A stretch of 64,000 bases of DNA, taken from Bradyrhizobium sp. C9. Lineage in GTDB: Bacteria; Pseudomonadota; Alphaproteobacteria; Rhizobiales; Xanthobacteraceae. The notes beneath the pieces are model-generated. The model saw only the letters and a program-made list of their open reading frames with translations, was not told where the DNA came from and ran no database searches. How positions within the stretch are numbered: the first letter of the stretch is position 1; every line of letters starts with the position of its first letter. The position numbers were made by a program, and so were the translations under genes. The stretch spans positions 372,001 through 436,000 of the forward strand of contig NZ_NWTG01000001.1 in NCBI RefSeq assembly GCF_002532045.1, read 5' to 3'. This document shows positions 26,130 through 34,121 of the stretch, in pieces.

Positions 26130-26956
26130 CGGCTCTTCAGCCTCGGATTGAGCGCATCGTTCAGGCCCTGGCCGACCAGCGACACCGCGAGCACCGTGAC
26201 GAGGATCGCGATGCCGGGGATCGCCGAGACGTACCATTGCACCCGGAGCACATCGCGGCCGAGCCCGATCAGATTGCCCCAGGATGCGACGTTGGGATCA
26301 GACAGCCTCAGGAACGCCAGCGCGCTTTCCAAGAGGATCGCGACAGCCATCACCACGCTGGCATAGACGATCACGGGCGGCAGCGCGTTGGGCAGGATCT
26401 CGCCGAGGATGAGCTGGAGGTCCTTCATGCCGAGGGTTTTGCCCGCCTGCACGAATTCGCGGTTGCGCAGCGACAGGAACTCGGCGCGGGTCAGCCGCGC
26501 CGGCGCCGGCCACGACACCACGCCGACCGCGATGGTCACCGTGGTCAAGGTCGAGCCGAACACCGCGACCAGCACCAGCAGCAGCACGAAGTTCGGCAGG
26601 GTCTGGAACGCCTCGGTGATCCGCATCAGCACATTGTCGACCCAGCCGCCGTAATAGCCGGCGAAGGCGCCGACCAGAATGCCGATCAGGATCGCGATCA
26701 CGGTGGCGACGCCGCCGATCAGGAGCGAGATCCGCGCGCCATAGAAGATCTGCGCGGCGATGTCGCGGCCGGAATTGTCGGTGCCGAGCAGGAAGCGCGG
26801 GTTGGAGAACGGCCAGACCAGCGGCCGGCCCGCCAGCGCGAGCGGATCGCGCGGATAGAGCAAGCCGGCGCTGACAGCCATCGCGACGATGAGCAGCAGC
26901 AGGATCAGGCCGATCGCGGCGGCCGGGCTGCGGAAATAGCGTTTCACCGCGTCCAT
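26126..26956 (-). CDS. Peptide/opine-type ABC permease, DppC-like
   Basis: Inner-membrane permease of 276 residues. The N-terminal OppC-type helix is followed by FLLGTDNSGRDIAAQIFYGAR, the conserved DppC landmark near residues 56-76. The loop FVQAGKTLGMKDLQLILGEILPN is its ATPase-contact (EAA-like) region. It overlaps the next gene by four bases and follows the DppB-like gene by two. It forms a heterodimer with the DppB-like protein. Confidence 0.92.
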   Translation of the reverse strand: MDAVKRYFRSPAAAIGLILLLLIVAMAVSAGLLYPRDPLALAGRPLVWPFSNPRFLLGTDNSGRDIAAQIFYGARISLLIGGVATVIAILIGILVGAFAGYYGGWVDNVLMRITEAFQTLPNFVLLLVLVAVFGSTLTTVTIAVGVVSWPAPARLTRAEFLSLRNREFVQAGKTLGMKDLQLILGEILPNALPPVIVYASVVMAVAILLESALAFLRLSDPNVASWGNLIGLGRDVLRVQWYVSAIPGIAILVTVLAVSLVGQGLNDALNPRLKSR

Positions 26957-26958
26957 CG

Positions 26959-27936
26959 TCAGCCCTCCGCCGCGATGCGCGGGTCGAGCCGCGCGTAGAG
27001 CAGGTCGACGACGAAATTCACGACAATGACGAGGAGCGCGGACACGAACACGATGCCGAGCAGGGTGTTGAGGTCGCGCTGCACCACCGATTCATAGGCG
27101 AGGCGGCCGAGGCCGGGCAGCGAGAACACGCTCTCGACCACGACCGAGCCGCCGAGCATGGTGCCGGCCTGCAAGCCGATCAGCGTCACCATCGGCAGCA
27201 GCGCGTTGCGCAACACGTGGCGGGTGACGACATGGGTCTCGTCCAGGCCCTTGGCGCGGGCGGTGCGGACGAAATCGAGGTTCAGGACCTCGAGCATCGA
27301 GGCCCGCATGATGCGCAGATAGATCGCAAGGAAGATCAGCCCGAGCGTCAGCGTCGGCAGCACGAGGTGGGCCGCGATGTCGAGCACGCCTCGGATGCCG
27401 GTCTGTACAGTTCCGATGTCCTGGAAACCGCCGGATGGCAGCCATTGCAGATAGACCGAGAACACCACGATCGCCATCAGCCCGAACCAGAACGAAGGGG
27501 TGGCGTAGAAGATCAGGCCGAGCGTCGAGATCAAGGTATCCGGCCAGCGGTTGACGCCGCGCGCGGCGACCACGCCGAACACGAGGCCGAAGAAGAACGC
27601 AAACGACAGCGACGCGGTCATCAGCAGGATGGTCGGCGGCAGCCGTTCCAGGATCACCGTCGCCACCGGCTTACCGTAGATCGAGGAGAAGCCGAGGTCG
27701 AGCCGCACCAGGTGCCACAGATAGTTGCCGAGCTGCGCCGGAACCGAGAGGTCGAGCCCGTAGAACTTGCGCAGCTGTTGCGCGGTCGCGGCATCGCCGC
27801 CGCCCATCTGCGCCATCAGCGCATCGACGGTGTCACCCGGCGCGAGCTGCAACAGCAGGAACACGCCGATCAGGATCAGGAACAGGGTCGGAATCGAGGC
27901 GGCCAGCCGCCGCCCCGCAAGGCTCAGGATACGCAT
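26959..27936 (-). CDS. Peptide/opine-type ABC permease, DppB-like
   Basis: Inner-membrane permease of 325 residues with six helices. Features of the DppB half are present: an N-terminal helix ending LLLQLAPGDTVDALM, the LGFSSIYGKPV loop, and FVRTARAKGLDETHVVTRHVL as the cytoplasmic ATPase contact. VVVESVFSLPGLGRL near the C-terminus is highly typical. It starts 24 bases after the binding-protein gene in the same operon. Confidence 0.92.
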   Translation of the reverse strand: MRILSLAGRRLAASIPTLFLILIGVFLLLQLAPGDTVDALMAQMGGGDAATAQQLRKFYGLDLSVPAQLGNYLWHLVRLDLGFSSIYGKPVATVILERLPPTILLMTASLSFAFFFGLVFGVVAARGVNRWPDTLISTLGLIFYATPSFWFGLMAIVVFSVYLQWLPSGGFQDIGTVQTGIRGVLDIAAHLVLPTLTLGLIFLAIYLRIMRASMLEVLNLDFVRTARAKGLDETHVVTRHVLRNALLPMVTLIGLQAGTMLGGSVVVESVFSLPGLGRLAYESVVQRDLNTLLGIVFVSALLVIVVNFVVDLLYARLDPRIAAEG

Positions 27937-27960
27937 GCCGCTACTTTGACTGATCCAGGG

Positions 27961-29574
27961 CTAGGCCGAAAGCCAAAGATCGTGCCAGCTCGCCGAGCCC
28001 CAGCGCGGCGTGTTGGAGTGGTTGCGCGCCTTGGCCGTGATCACGGTGACGAAGATCTGCTCGATCGGCATCCAGACCGGCAGCTCGGTGTTCACCTCCT
28101 TGACGAAATCGGCATAGAGCGCCTTGCGCTTGGCCGGATCGACCTCGGTCGCGGCATCGTCGATGGTCTTGTCGACGGTCTTGTCCTCCCAGCCCCACTG
28201 GTTGGTCCACGGCGCGCCCTTGGGCTGGCCGGAGCGGTACCACACCGTGGTCGAGACGGCGGGGTCGTTGCGATACTGGTGCCAGCCGGTGGCGAGGTCG
28301 AAGGCGTGGTCGTCATAGACCTGCTTGAGGAAGCCGCCGCCGTCGTTGCGCACGATGTCGACCTGGATGCCGACTTCGCCCAGCGATTGCTGGATGAAGG
28401 TCGACCACAGCGAGATGTCCTCGCCCCACGGCGCCGGCAAGAGCTTCAGCGCGAAGCGGTTGCCGCCTGTCGCCTTGAAGCCGGCCTCGTCGAGCAGCGC
28501 GACCGCCTTGGCCTTGTCGTAAGGGTACTGCGGCGTGTTCGGTCCGGGGTAGAAGTCGGTCGAGGTCGAGGGGATCGGGCCGGTGCCGAGCTTGGCGAAA
28601 TCGCCCAAAAAATTCTCGATGAAGAACGGCACGTTGATCGCGTGCGCGATGGCGCGGCGGACGCGGATGTCGGACAGTTCCTTGCGGCGGAAGTTGAACT
28701 CGATGGTGTTGGTGCGGGCGTTGCCCTCATTGCCCTTGGTTTGGACGATGAAGCGCTTGTCCTTGCCGAGCCGCGCCATGTCCGAGATCGTGAGCCCCGA
28801 GAACGGGCTGTAATGCAGCTCGCCGGCCTCCATCTGCGCGGCCGCGGCGGCGCGGTCGGTGATCACCTTCCAGACGATGCGGTCGAGATAGGGGGCGTTC
28901 GGCCGCCAGTAATCCGGGTTGCGGTCGGCGATGATGTATTGGCCGCGCTCATACTTGACGAATTTGAATGGGCCGGTGCCGACCGGCGCCAGATTGGTCG
29001 GGTTCTGCCTGATGTCGCCGCTCTCATAGAGATGCTTGGCGGAGACGTAGCCGAGGTCGGGCAGGGCCCGGAGCAAGAGGTTCAGCGGCATCGGCCGCTC
29101 GTAGCGGAAGATCGCGGTCTGCGGATCGGGGGTGTCGACCGCCGTGAGGAACAGCTGCAATGTCGATCCGTAGTTGAGGATCTTCTTCCACATGTTCATC
29201 GCGGTGAAGGCGACGTCCTCCGAGGTGAACGGCTTGCCGTCGTGCCAGGTGATGCCCTTGCGCAGCTTGAAGGTGACGGTCTTGCCGTCCGGCGTCGCTT
29301 CCCAGCTCTCGGCGAGCACGCCGACCGGTTGGCCGTTGGCGTCGAGGTCGACCAGGTTCTCCTGGATCTTGCCGCCGATGATGTAGACGCCGGTCGAGGC
29401 CTGAATGCTCGGGTTGAGCTGGCGCTGTTCGGCGCCGTAATGGACGTTGAACACGCCGCCCTTGCGCGGGGTTTCCTGCGCGAATGCCCGCATCGGATTG
29501 ATGACGTTGGCCGCAATCGCGGCCGAGGTCAGAAGGGCCGTGCGGCGGTTGATCTCAAGGCGGGACAAATCCAT
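27961..29574 (-). CDS. Peptide/opine-type ABC substrate-binding protein (family 5)
   Basis: Periplasmic binding protein of 537 residues with an N-terminal export signal containing NRRTALLTSAA (Tat-like) and likely cleavage after AFAQE. SBP_bac_5 landmarks include LAESWEATPDGKTVTFKLRKG and HDGKPFTSEDVAFT, and PVGTGPFKFVKYE. Ligands in this family range from di- and oligopeptides to opines, glutathione and nickel chelates; no specific ligand can be read here. GGAGA before ATG 29574 sets the start. First gene of the four-gene importer operon. Confidence 0.9.
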   Translation of the reverse strand: MDLSRLEINRRTALLTSAAIAANVINPMRAFAQETPRKGGVFNVHYGAEQRQLNPSIQASTGVYIIGGKIQENLVDLDANGQPVGVLAESWEATPDGKTVTFKLRKGITWHDGKPFTSEDVAFTAMNMWKKILNYGSTLQLFLTAVDTPDPQTAIFRYERPMPLNLLLRALPDLGYVSAKHLYESGDIRQNPTNLAPVGTGPFKFVKYERGQYIIADRNPDYWRPNAPYLDRIVWKVITDRAAAAAQMEAGELHYSPFSGLTISDMARLGKDKRFIVQTKGNEGNARTNTIEFNFRRKELSDIRVRRAIAHAINVPFFIENFLGDFAKLGTGPIPSTSTDFYPGPNTPQYPYDKAKAVALLDEAGFKATGGNRFALKLLPAPWGEDISLWSTFIQQSLGEVGIQVDIVRNDGGGFLKQVYDDHAFDLATGWHQYRNDPAVSTTVWYRSGQPKGAPWTNQWGWEDKTVDKTIDDAATEVDPAKRKALYADFVKEVNTELPVWMPIEQIFVTVITAKARNHSNTPRWGSASWHDLWLSA

Positions 29575-29873
29575 ACGCGGGTCTCCGGAACATACATAAA
29601 GGCTTGCATCGGGGCAGCCGGCCGATCGGCCGTGGCGCCCCCTTCGCGATGTTACGATGGAATGGGAACCTAAGTCATTTTCTAATGCCTCGGCCTTTTG
29701 GAGGATCGTTTCCGAAACCTGAACGCGCGCGGCAGCGCGTCGCAACCCGAATTACGCGCCACACTGTCGCACGCCGCCGGCCCGAGACGCGTCGGGTGAT
29801 TCTCTCGAAGGGGGTGTTTCGGGAGCCCCGAAGCCGCGCAAACGCTGTAATTTTAGGGGTCGGAAGCGACTTG

Positions 29874-29897
29874 ACTGGAAAAAACACTGGAAAAAAC
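29874..29897 (+). repeat. Tandem 12-base repeat upstream of HU
   Basis: ACTGGAAAAAAC occurs twice back to back. A-tracts phased at 12 bases may bend DNA, which fits a site for HU or another nucleoid protein acting on its own promoter. Confidence 0.7.
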
Positions 29898-29914
29898 CCT
29901 GATTCGGGGGCTGT

Positions 29915-29934
29915 CCACAGCGATATTGCTGTGG
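29915..29934. promoter_or_regulatory. Inverted repeat in HU leader
   Basis: CCACAGC-GATATT-GCTGTGG, perfect seven-base arms, 73 bases before the HU start. Candidate operator or 5'-UTR hairpin. Confidence 0.45.
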
Positions 29935-30007
29935 TGAGTGCAGAAAACACTGTTTTTCTCGGCGTTTTCCGCCATATCGTGCCCACTCCAGAATCAATGG
30001 AGCAACC

Positions 30008-30307
30008 ATGGCTACCCAACTGTCGAAGTCGCAAGTGATCGAGAAGATCGCGACCACCACCGAACTCTCTAAGCGCGACGTCAAGAACGTTTTGGACTCG
30101 CTCGTCGATGTCGGCCACAAGGAGCTGAAGAAGGCCGGGGTGTTCCTCGTCCCCGGCTTCGCCAAGTTCGTTGTGGTCAAGAAGCCGGCGACCAAGGCGC
30201 GCAAGGGCACCAACCCCTTCACCGGCGAAGAGATGATGTTCAAGGCCAAGCCGGCCCGGAAGATCGTCCGCGCACGGCCGGTCAAGGCCGCCAAGGACGC
30301 GGTTTAA
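30008..30307 (+). CDS. hup: HU-family DNA-binding protein
   Basis: Nucleoid protein of 99 residues. It shows the HU/IHF pattern: SKSQVIEKIATTTELSKRD helices, GFAKFVVVKKPATKARKGTNP arm region with the conserved NPFTGEE turn, and a short lysine/arginine-rich C-terminal extension (KPARKIVRARPVKAAK) typical of rhizobial HU. It bends and compacts DNA. It stands as a single-gene unit with its own promoter region and a strong factor-independent terminator directly after it. Confidence 0.95.
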   Translation: MATQLSKSQVIEKIATTTELSKRDVKNVLDSLVDVGHKELKKAGVFLVPGFAKFVVVKKPATKARKGTNPFTGEEMMFKAKPARKIVRARPVKAAKDAV

Positions 30308-30313
30308 GAATAG

Positions 30314-30345
30314 AAGGCCTCCGGTGACGGAGGCCTTTTGCTTTT
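30314..30345 (+). terminator. Factor-independent terminator after HU
   Basis: Perfect ten-pair stem AAGGCCTCCG-GTGA-CGGAGGCCTT followed by TT, G, CTTTT. It begins 7 bases after the HU stop and is the clearest intrinsic terminator in the window. Confidence 0.9.
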
Positions 30346-30378
30346 GAGCCGTCGCTTCCTGCCGTTGGTTGCCCGCTT

Positions 30379-30448
30379 GAGCGTTTTCGAGCGCAGTACA
30401 CCGGTTCGCGTGAAGAAAACGCGCCAAAGCAAAGTCTCGAGCTCCGGA
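30379..30448. repeat. Dispersed palindromic repeat, intergenic copy
   Basis: GAGCGTTTTC, then CCGGTTCGCGTGAAGAAAAC and a less conserved end near GAGCTCCGG. It aligns with the copy inside the MalF-like permease (20619-20691) with a two-base gap and scattered changes. Lies between HU and the SDR gene. Confidence 0.8.
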
Positions 30449-30472
30449 CCGGGTTGAACCGGGGCCGGGGCT

Positions 30473-31252
30473 CTAGACCACCGGCGACCGGCCACCATCG
30501 ACATTGATGGCGGTGCCGGTGATGTAAGAGCCTTGCTCCGAGGCCAGGAAGCAGGCGAGGTTGGCGAACTCTTCCGCCGTGCCGATCCGGCCGAGCGGCG
30601 TGCCCTTGGCAAGGCCCTTGGCGAATTCCCCGAAATCCGTGTCCGGCGCCTGGGCAGCGTGCCGCTTGACCCATTGATCGCTCATGATCAGGCCGACCAA
30701 GAGCGCATTCACCAGGATGTTGTGCTCGCCGCCTTCATTGGCCATCACCTTCGTCAGGGCCATGCCGGCCGCGCGCGACACCGAGGTCGGCGCGGAATTG
30801 CCGGCCGGCGCCTTCGCGAAGGTGTTGAGTACGTTGATGATGCGGCCCCATTTGCGCTGCTTCATGCCCGGCCAGACCAGCCGGCTGAAGCGGATCGCGG
30901 CGAACAGTTTCAGGTCGAGGTCCTCCTGCCAGGCCTCGTCGCTGATGTTCTCGAAGGCCAGCGTGCGCGCGGTGCCCGCATTGTTGACCAGCACGTCGAC
31001 CTTGCCGAGATCCGCGACGATCTGGTCGTGGGCCTTGCGGATGTCGGCGGCCTTGGCGACGTCGCAGACGTAATCGCGCACCACGAGGCCGTCCCTGGCG
31101 AGCGCTTCGCGCGCCGCCGCGAGGTCGGCCGCGCCGCGGGCGAGGATCGCGACCTTGGCGCCGGATTCCGCAAACCGCCGCGCCACCGCGATTCCGATGC
31201 CCTTGCTGCCGCCGGTGACCACCGCGACGCGGTCTTTGATGGATAGGTTCAT
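30473..31252 (-). CDS. SDR-fold protein lacking the canonical catalytic residues
   Basis: Short-chain dehydrogenase fold of 259 residues. The NAD(P)-binding motif TGGSKGIG (13-20), the NNAG motif (90-93) and the C-terminal GTAINVDGG are intact. However, the usual catalytic Ser, Tyr and Lys map to Asn143, Thr156 and Arg160 (PTSVSRAAG where YxxxK is expected). The protein may bind a nucleotide but not act as a normal dehydrogenase, or use another mechanism. No frameshift is present and the frame is well preserved, so it does not look like a decaying gene. Single gene; downstream lies a dispersed repeat. Confidence 0.88.
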   Translation of the reverse strand: MNLSIKDRVAVVTGGSKGIGIAVARRFAESGAKVAILARGAADLAAAREALARDGLVVRDYVCDVAKAADIRKAHDQIVADLGKVDVLVNNAGTARTLAFENISDEAWQEDLDLKLFAAIRFSRLVWPGMKQRKWGRIINVLNTFAKAPAGNSAPTSVSRAAGMALTKVMANEGGEHNILVNALLVGLIMSDQWVKRHAAQAPDTDFGEFAKGLAKGTPLGRIGTAEEFANLACFLASEQGSYITGTAINVDGGRSPVV

Positions 31253-31423
31253 TGTTGTTCTCCCTGGGGCTGGCCCTCGGAGAACGCTATCAAACCGACA
31301 GCGCGACCAACAAGGTCATGCAGAGCAGGTGTGCTGTGACGATTATCGCGAGATGGAGCGGGCCGGACATCGGATACCTCCATTGTGGTGCGAAGTGAGG
31401 CGCTTGCTAGGGCGATCACGTAA

Positions 31424-31556
31424 CTCGTCTCCCTCGCCCTGAAAGGGGGAGGGCCGGGTGGGGGGTGCTCTCCACGAACGCCGGCGCTCGCGGAGGCAGG
31501 GTCCCCACCGGTTTGCTGCGCAAACCGACCTCCCCTTTTTCAAGGGGAGGTGAGGA
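31424..31556. repeat. Intergenic palindromic repeat block
   Basis: Fills about half of the 307-base gap 31253-31559. It contains hairpins GGTTTGC-TGC-GCAAACC (31510-31526) and CCTCCCCTT-TTTC-AAGGGGAGG (31529-31550), plus a partial one at the left end. Same general type as the element at 40297-40417 (shared CTCTCCACGA). Could serve as terminator for the leftward SsuA-like gene. Confidence 0.65.
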
Positions 31557-31559
31557 TCG

Positions 31560-32552
31560 CTAGTTGAAGCTTGCGCTTGCCGTAAAACTGCGCTCGACGG
31601 CCTTGCCGACATCGAGCGTCTTGCCGAGGATGCCATAGCGCGTGGCGCGGTCGGAGGCGGCCTGCACCTCCTTCACCACGGCCTCGTCGATCGCGATCGG
31701 TGAGGTCTTCTGCGCGGTGTAGGCGGCGAACAGCACATCGTCGGGCAGTTTTGTGAGCTCCGCCGTGCTCTTCGCGTATTCGGCGAGATGGTCGAGCGAC
31801 CACAGCCGTGCCTTGTTCAGCCGCTGTACGAGGTCCTGCACCGCGGCACGCTTGGTCGCGATCGCGTTGTCGGAGGCAACGATGAAGGTGATGGTCGGCG
31901 TCAGGCCTTCGCCATCGGCAACGACGCGCGCTTTGTCCTTCAGGGTTGCAAAGGAGACGTAGGGCTCCCACACCGCCCAACCGTCGATTGAACCGGCAAC
32001 GAGCGCGATCTTGGCGTCGACCGGGCCGAGCGGGGCGAAGGTCGCGTCTTCGATCCGGTTGCCGGCTTTTTCCAGCGTCGCGTCGATCAGGAACTGGCCC
32101 CAGCCGCCGCGGGTGCCGGCGAGGCGCTTGCCCTTCAGATCGGCCGCCGTCTTGATCGGCGAATCCCCGCGCACCAGGATCGCCTGAGTCTTCGGATCGG
32201 CGCGCGTCCCGCCAATCGCCTTGATCGGTGCGCCCGCGGCATAGACCGTGAGGAAGGCAAGGTCGCCGGTATAGCCGACGTCGAGCGCGCCGGCATTGAG
32301 TGCCTCGAGGATCGGCGCCGCGGCCGGGAATTCCGACCATTCGATCTTGTAGGGCAGGTCCTTGGCAAAGCCGGAGATCTCGAGCAGCGAGCGGTTGCCG
32401 CCCTTCTGGTCGCCGACCCGCAGCACGATCGCATCAGCCGCGAACGCCGCAGCTGATGTCGACAGCGTGATCACGGCGGTGATCAGCGCGGCCGCGGTGC
32501 GGCGGGTGAGAGTGTAGGGAGAACCCGGGCGGGTCAGTTTGCGCATACGCAT
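31560..32552 (-). CDS. ssuA: Aliphatic-sulfonate-type ABC binding protein (SsuA-like), copy 1
   Basis: Periplasmic binding protein of 330 residues with a Sec signal (hydrophobic AAALITAVITLSTSAAAFA). The mature start RVGDQKGG, then LPYKIEWSEFPAAAPILEAL and GALDVGYTGD are signatures of the SsuA group. It is a clear paralogue of the protein at 38197-39138. It is divergent from the main sulfonate operon with a 474-base gap, and has no permease of its own, so it may feed the shared SsuBC pair. Ligand assignment to sulfonates rests on family and context. Confidence 0.85.
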   Translation of the reverse strand: MRMRKLTRPGSPYTLTRRTAAALITAVITLSTSAAAFAADAIVLRVGDQKGGNRSLLEISGFAKDLPYKIEWSEFPAAAPILEALNAGALDVGYTGDLAFLTVYAAGAPIKAIGGTRADPKTQAILVRGDSPIKTAADLKGKRLAGTRGGWGQFLIDATLEKAGNRIEDATFAPLGPVDAKIALVAGSIDGWAVWEPYVSFATLKDKARVVADGEGLTPTITFIVASDNAIATKRAAVQDLVQRLNKARLWSLDHLAEYAKSTAELTKLPDDVLFAAYTAQKTSPIAIDEAVVKEVQAASDRATRYGILGKTLDVGKAVERSFTASASFN

Positions 32553-33026
32553 TTTCTTCTTCTTCCTGATTCATTCGCTGCTCGTCGGAAAGCGCGGCAG
32601 CGTTCGATCAAGTCTATGAGCAAGCCGTTCGCCGTCAACGAAACGGAAAACTGAAATCGGCCCGCGCGCAGCAAGGATGATCTCGCCGAGCCGTCATGCG
32701 TAGAAGACATCGCGCAAGCGGCGACCTTTCGGTCAAATTTGGTGCAATCGATGCTGTCCTGTTGTCCGTCTGCGCCGCTACAGCAGCGAAAATCCTTTCG
32801 TCGTCGCGCGCTGCGATCGTGGAGAGTTCAGCTGCCGCACTGGCCACATTCGAAATTCCATTTCATTGACGGTGAAGTTGTCGCGCCGCATCATTAGTGG
32901 GTTGCTTTGAACGCAATAGCGCCGGAGAAATCCGCTTTTTTCTGAACCATGAGCTTCGAACGACGGGGCGCGCAGACGGACACGTTTGCGCGCGGGGCGG
33001 AGCCTTGCCGAAATGCAGGAGTCAAA
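32553..33026. promoter_or_regulatory. Divergent intergenic region of the sulfonate locus
   Basis: A 474-base gap with no supported gene. It should hold promoters for the leftward SsuA-like gene and the rightward operon. A weak candidate for the latter is TTGACG at 32866 with a poor -10 (CATCAT at 32889). No clear CysB/Cbl-like site was recognised. Confidence 0.3.
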
Positions 33027-34121
33027 ATGTCTGTCGACAACAAGAAGACGGTGATGAATCGCCGCACGTTACTGCGTGCAGGCGCCGCCGCAGCCCTTGC
33101 CGCGCCGATCGGCGCCTATGGCGCGCAGGCCTTCGGGCCGCGGCTGGTCGCATCGGCGATCGACTTCTCCGAGTTCCCGATCTGCAAGACCGCCTCCGAC
33201 GCGCCGCCACTGGCAGGGAGCCCGCGCAAGTTGAAGCTGTCCTGGAATGCCGGCGCGGTCTGCCTCGCGCCGCTGCCGGTCGCAATCGACCACGGCTTCT
33301 TCCAGAAGCAGAATCTCGACGTCGAGCTCGTCAACTATTCCGGCTCGACCGACCAGCTGCTGGAGGCGATCGCCACCGGCAAGAGCGACGCCGGGCTCGG
33401 CATGGCGCTGCGCTGGCTCAAGCCGCTGGAGCAGGGGTTTGACGTCAAGATCGCGGCCGGTACCCATGGCGGCTGCATGCGCGTCCTGACCCGCACCAGT
33501 TCCGGCATTGGCAAGCTCGCCGATCTCAAGGGCAAGATCGTCGCGGTCGGCGATCTCGCCGGTCCCGACAAGAATTTCTTCTCGATCCAGTTGTCCAAGC
33601 TCGGCATCGACCCGGTCAGGGACGTCGACTGGCGCGCCTATCCCGGCAATCTGCTGAATGTCGCGGTCGAGAAGGGCGAGGTACAGGCCTTCCTGTCGTC
33701 GGACCCGCTGGCCTATCTCTGGCTGAAGGATACGCAGTACAAGGAGGTCGCCTCCAATCTCGACGGCGAGTACCGCGACAAGAGCTGCTGCATCGTCGGC
33801 CTGCGCGGCAGCCTGGTGCGGGAAGAGCCGCATGTCGCGCGCGCCATCACCCAGGCGCTGCTCGATGCCGCGATGTTCACCTCGCAGAATCCGGACAAGG
33901 CGGCGAAGTCGTTCCAGCCCTATGCGCCGAAGGCCGCGAGCCTCGCCGATCTCGAGGCGATGGCGCGCTACCACACCCATCACCATCATCCGACCGGCGA
34001 AGTGCTCAAGCGCGAGCTCAAGGGTTACGCCGACGACCTGAAATCGGTGCAGGTGTTCAAGCAGAGCACCGACACGGCCAAATTCGCGGAGCGGATCTAT
34101 GTCGACGTATTCAGTGTCTGA
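33027..34121 (+). CDS. NitT/TauT-family ABC binding protein, Tat-exported, His-rich
   Basis: Periplasmic binding protein of 364 residues. A twin-arginine signal (NRRTLLRAGAAAALAAP) is followed by a spacer and the fold starting KLSWNAGAVCLAPLPVAIDHGFF, typical of nitrate/sulfonate/taurine (SsuA/THI5-like) proteins. It is only distantly like the two SsuA copies at either side. Near the C-terminus a run HTHHHHP suggests metal binding or a metal-containing ligand. AGGAG six bases before ATG 33027 fixes the start. Its 3' end overlaps the permease gene by 23 bases, so this protein is the primary partner of that permease. Confidence 0.85.
   Translation: MSVDNKKTVMNRRTLLRAGAAAALAAPIGAYGAQAFGPRLVASAIDFSEFPICKTASDAPPLAGSPRKLKLSWNAGAVCLAPLPVAIDHGFFQKQNLDVELVNYSGSTDQLLEAIATGKSDAGLGMALRWLKPLEQGFDVKIAAGTHGGCMRVLTRTSSGIGKLADLKGKIVAVGDLAGPDKNFFSIQLSKLGIDPVRDVDWRAYPGNLLNVAVEKGEVQAFLSSDPLAYLWLKDTQYKEVASNLDGEYRDKSCCIVGLRGSLVREEPHVARAITQALLDAAMFTSQNPDKAAKSFQPYAPKAASLADLEAMARYHTHHHHPTGEVLKRELKGYADDLKSVQVFKQSTDTAKFAERIYVDVFSV

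Larger units (their letters stand above)
29575..30007. promoter_or_regulatory. HU promoter region and upstream gap
   Basis: A 433-base interval between the divergent Dpp-like operon and HU. It becomes A-rich near 29870-29960 and holds a tandem repeat, a hairpin and the interrupted palindrome GAAAACA-c-TGTTTTTC around 29943-29958. TTGACT at 29871 could be a -35 element, but no good -10 follows at normal spacing. GGAG lies 6 bases before the HU ATG. Confidence 0.45.

Noticed and set aside
27217..29673. 818-codon open frame antisense to the Dpp-like binding-protein and permease genes
   Set aside because: Arg/Asp/Gly/His-rich composition without domains; it arises from codon bias of the real genes on the other strand.
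32635..32847. 70-codon minus-strand frame in the sulfonate-locus gap
   Set aside because: No ribosome site, no recognisable motif, and composition like noncoding DNA.
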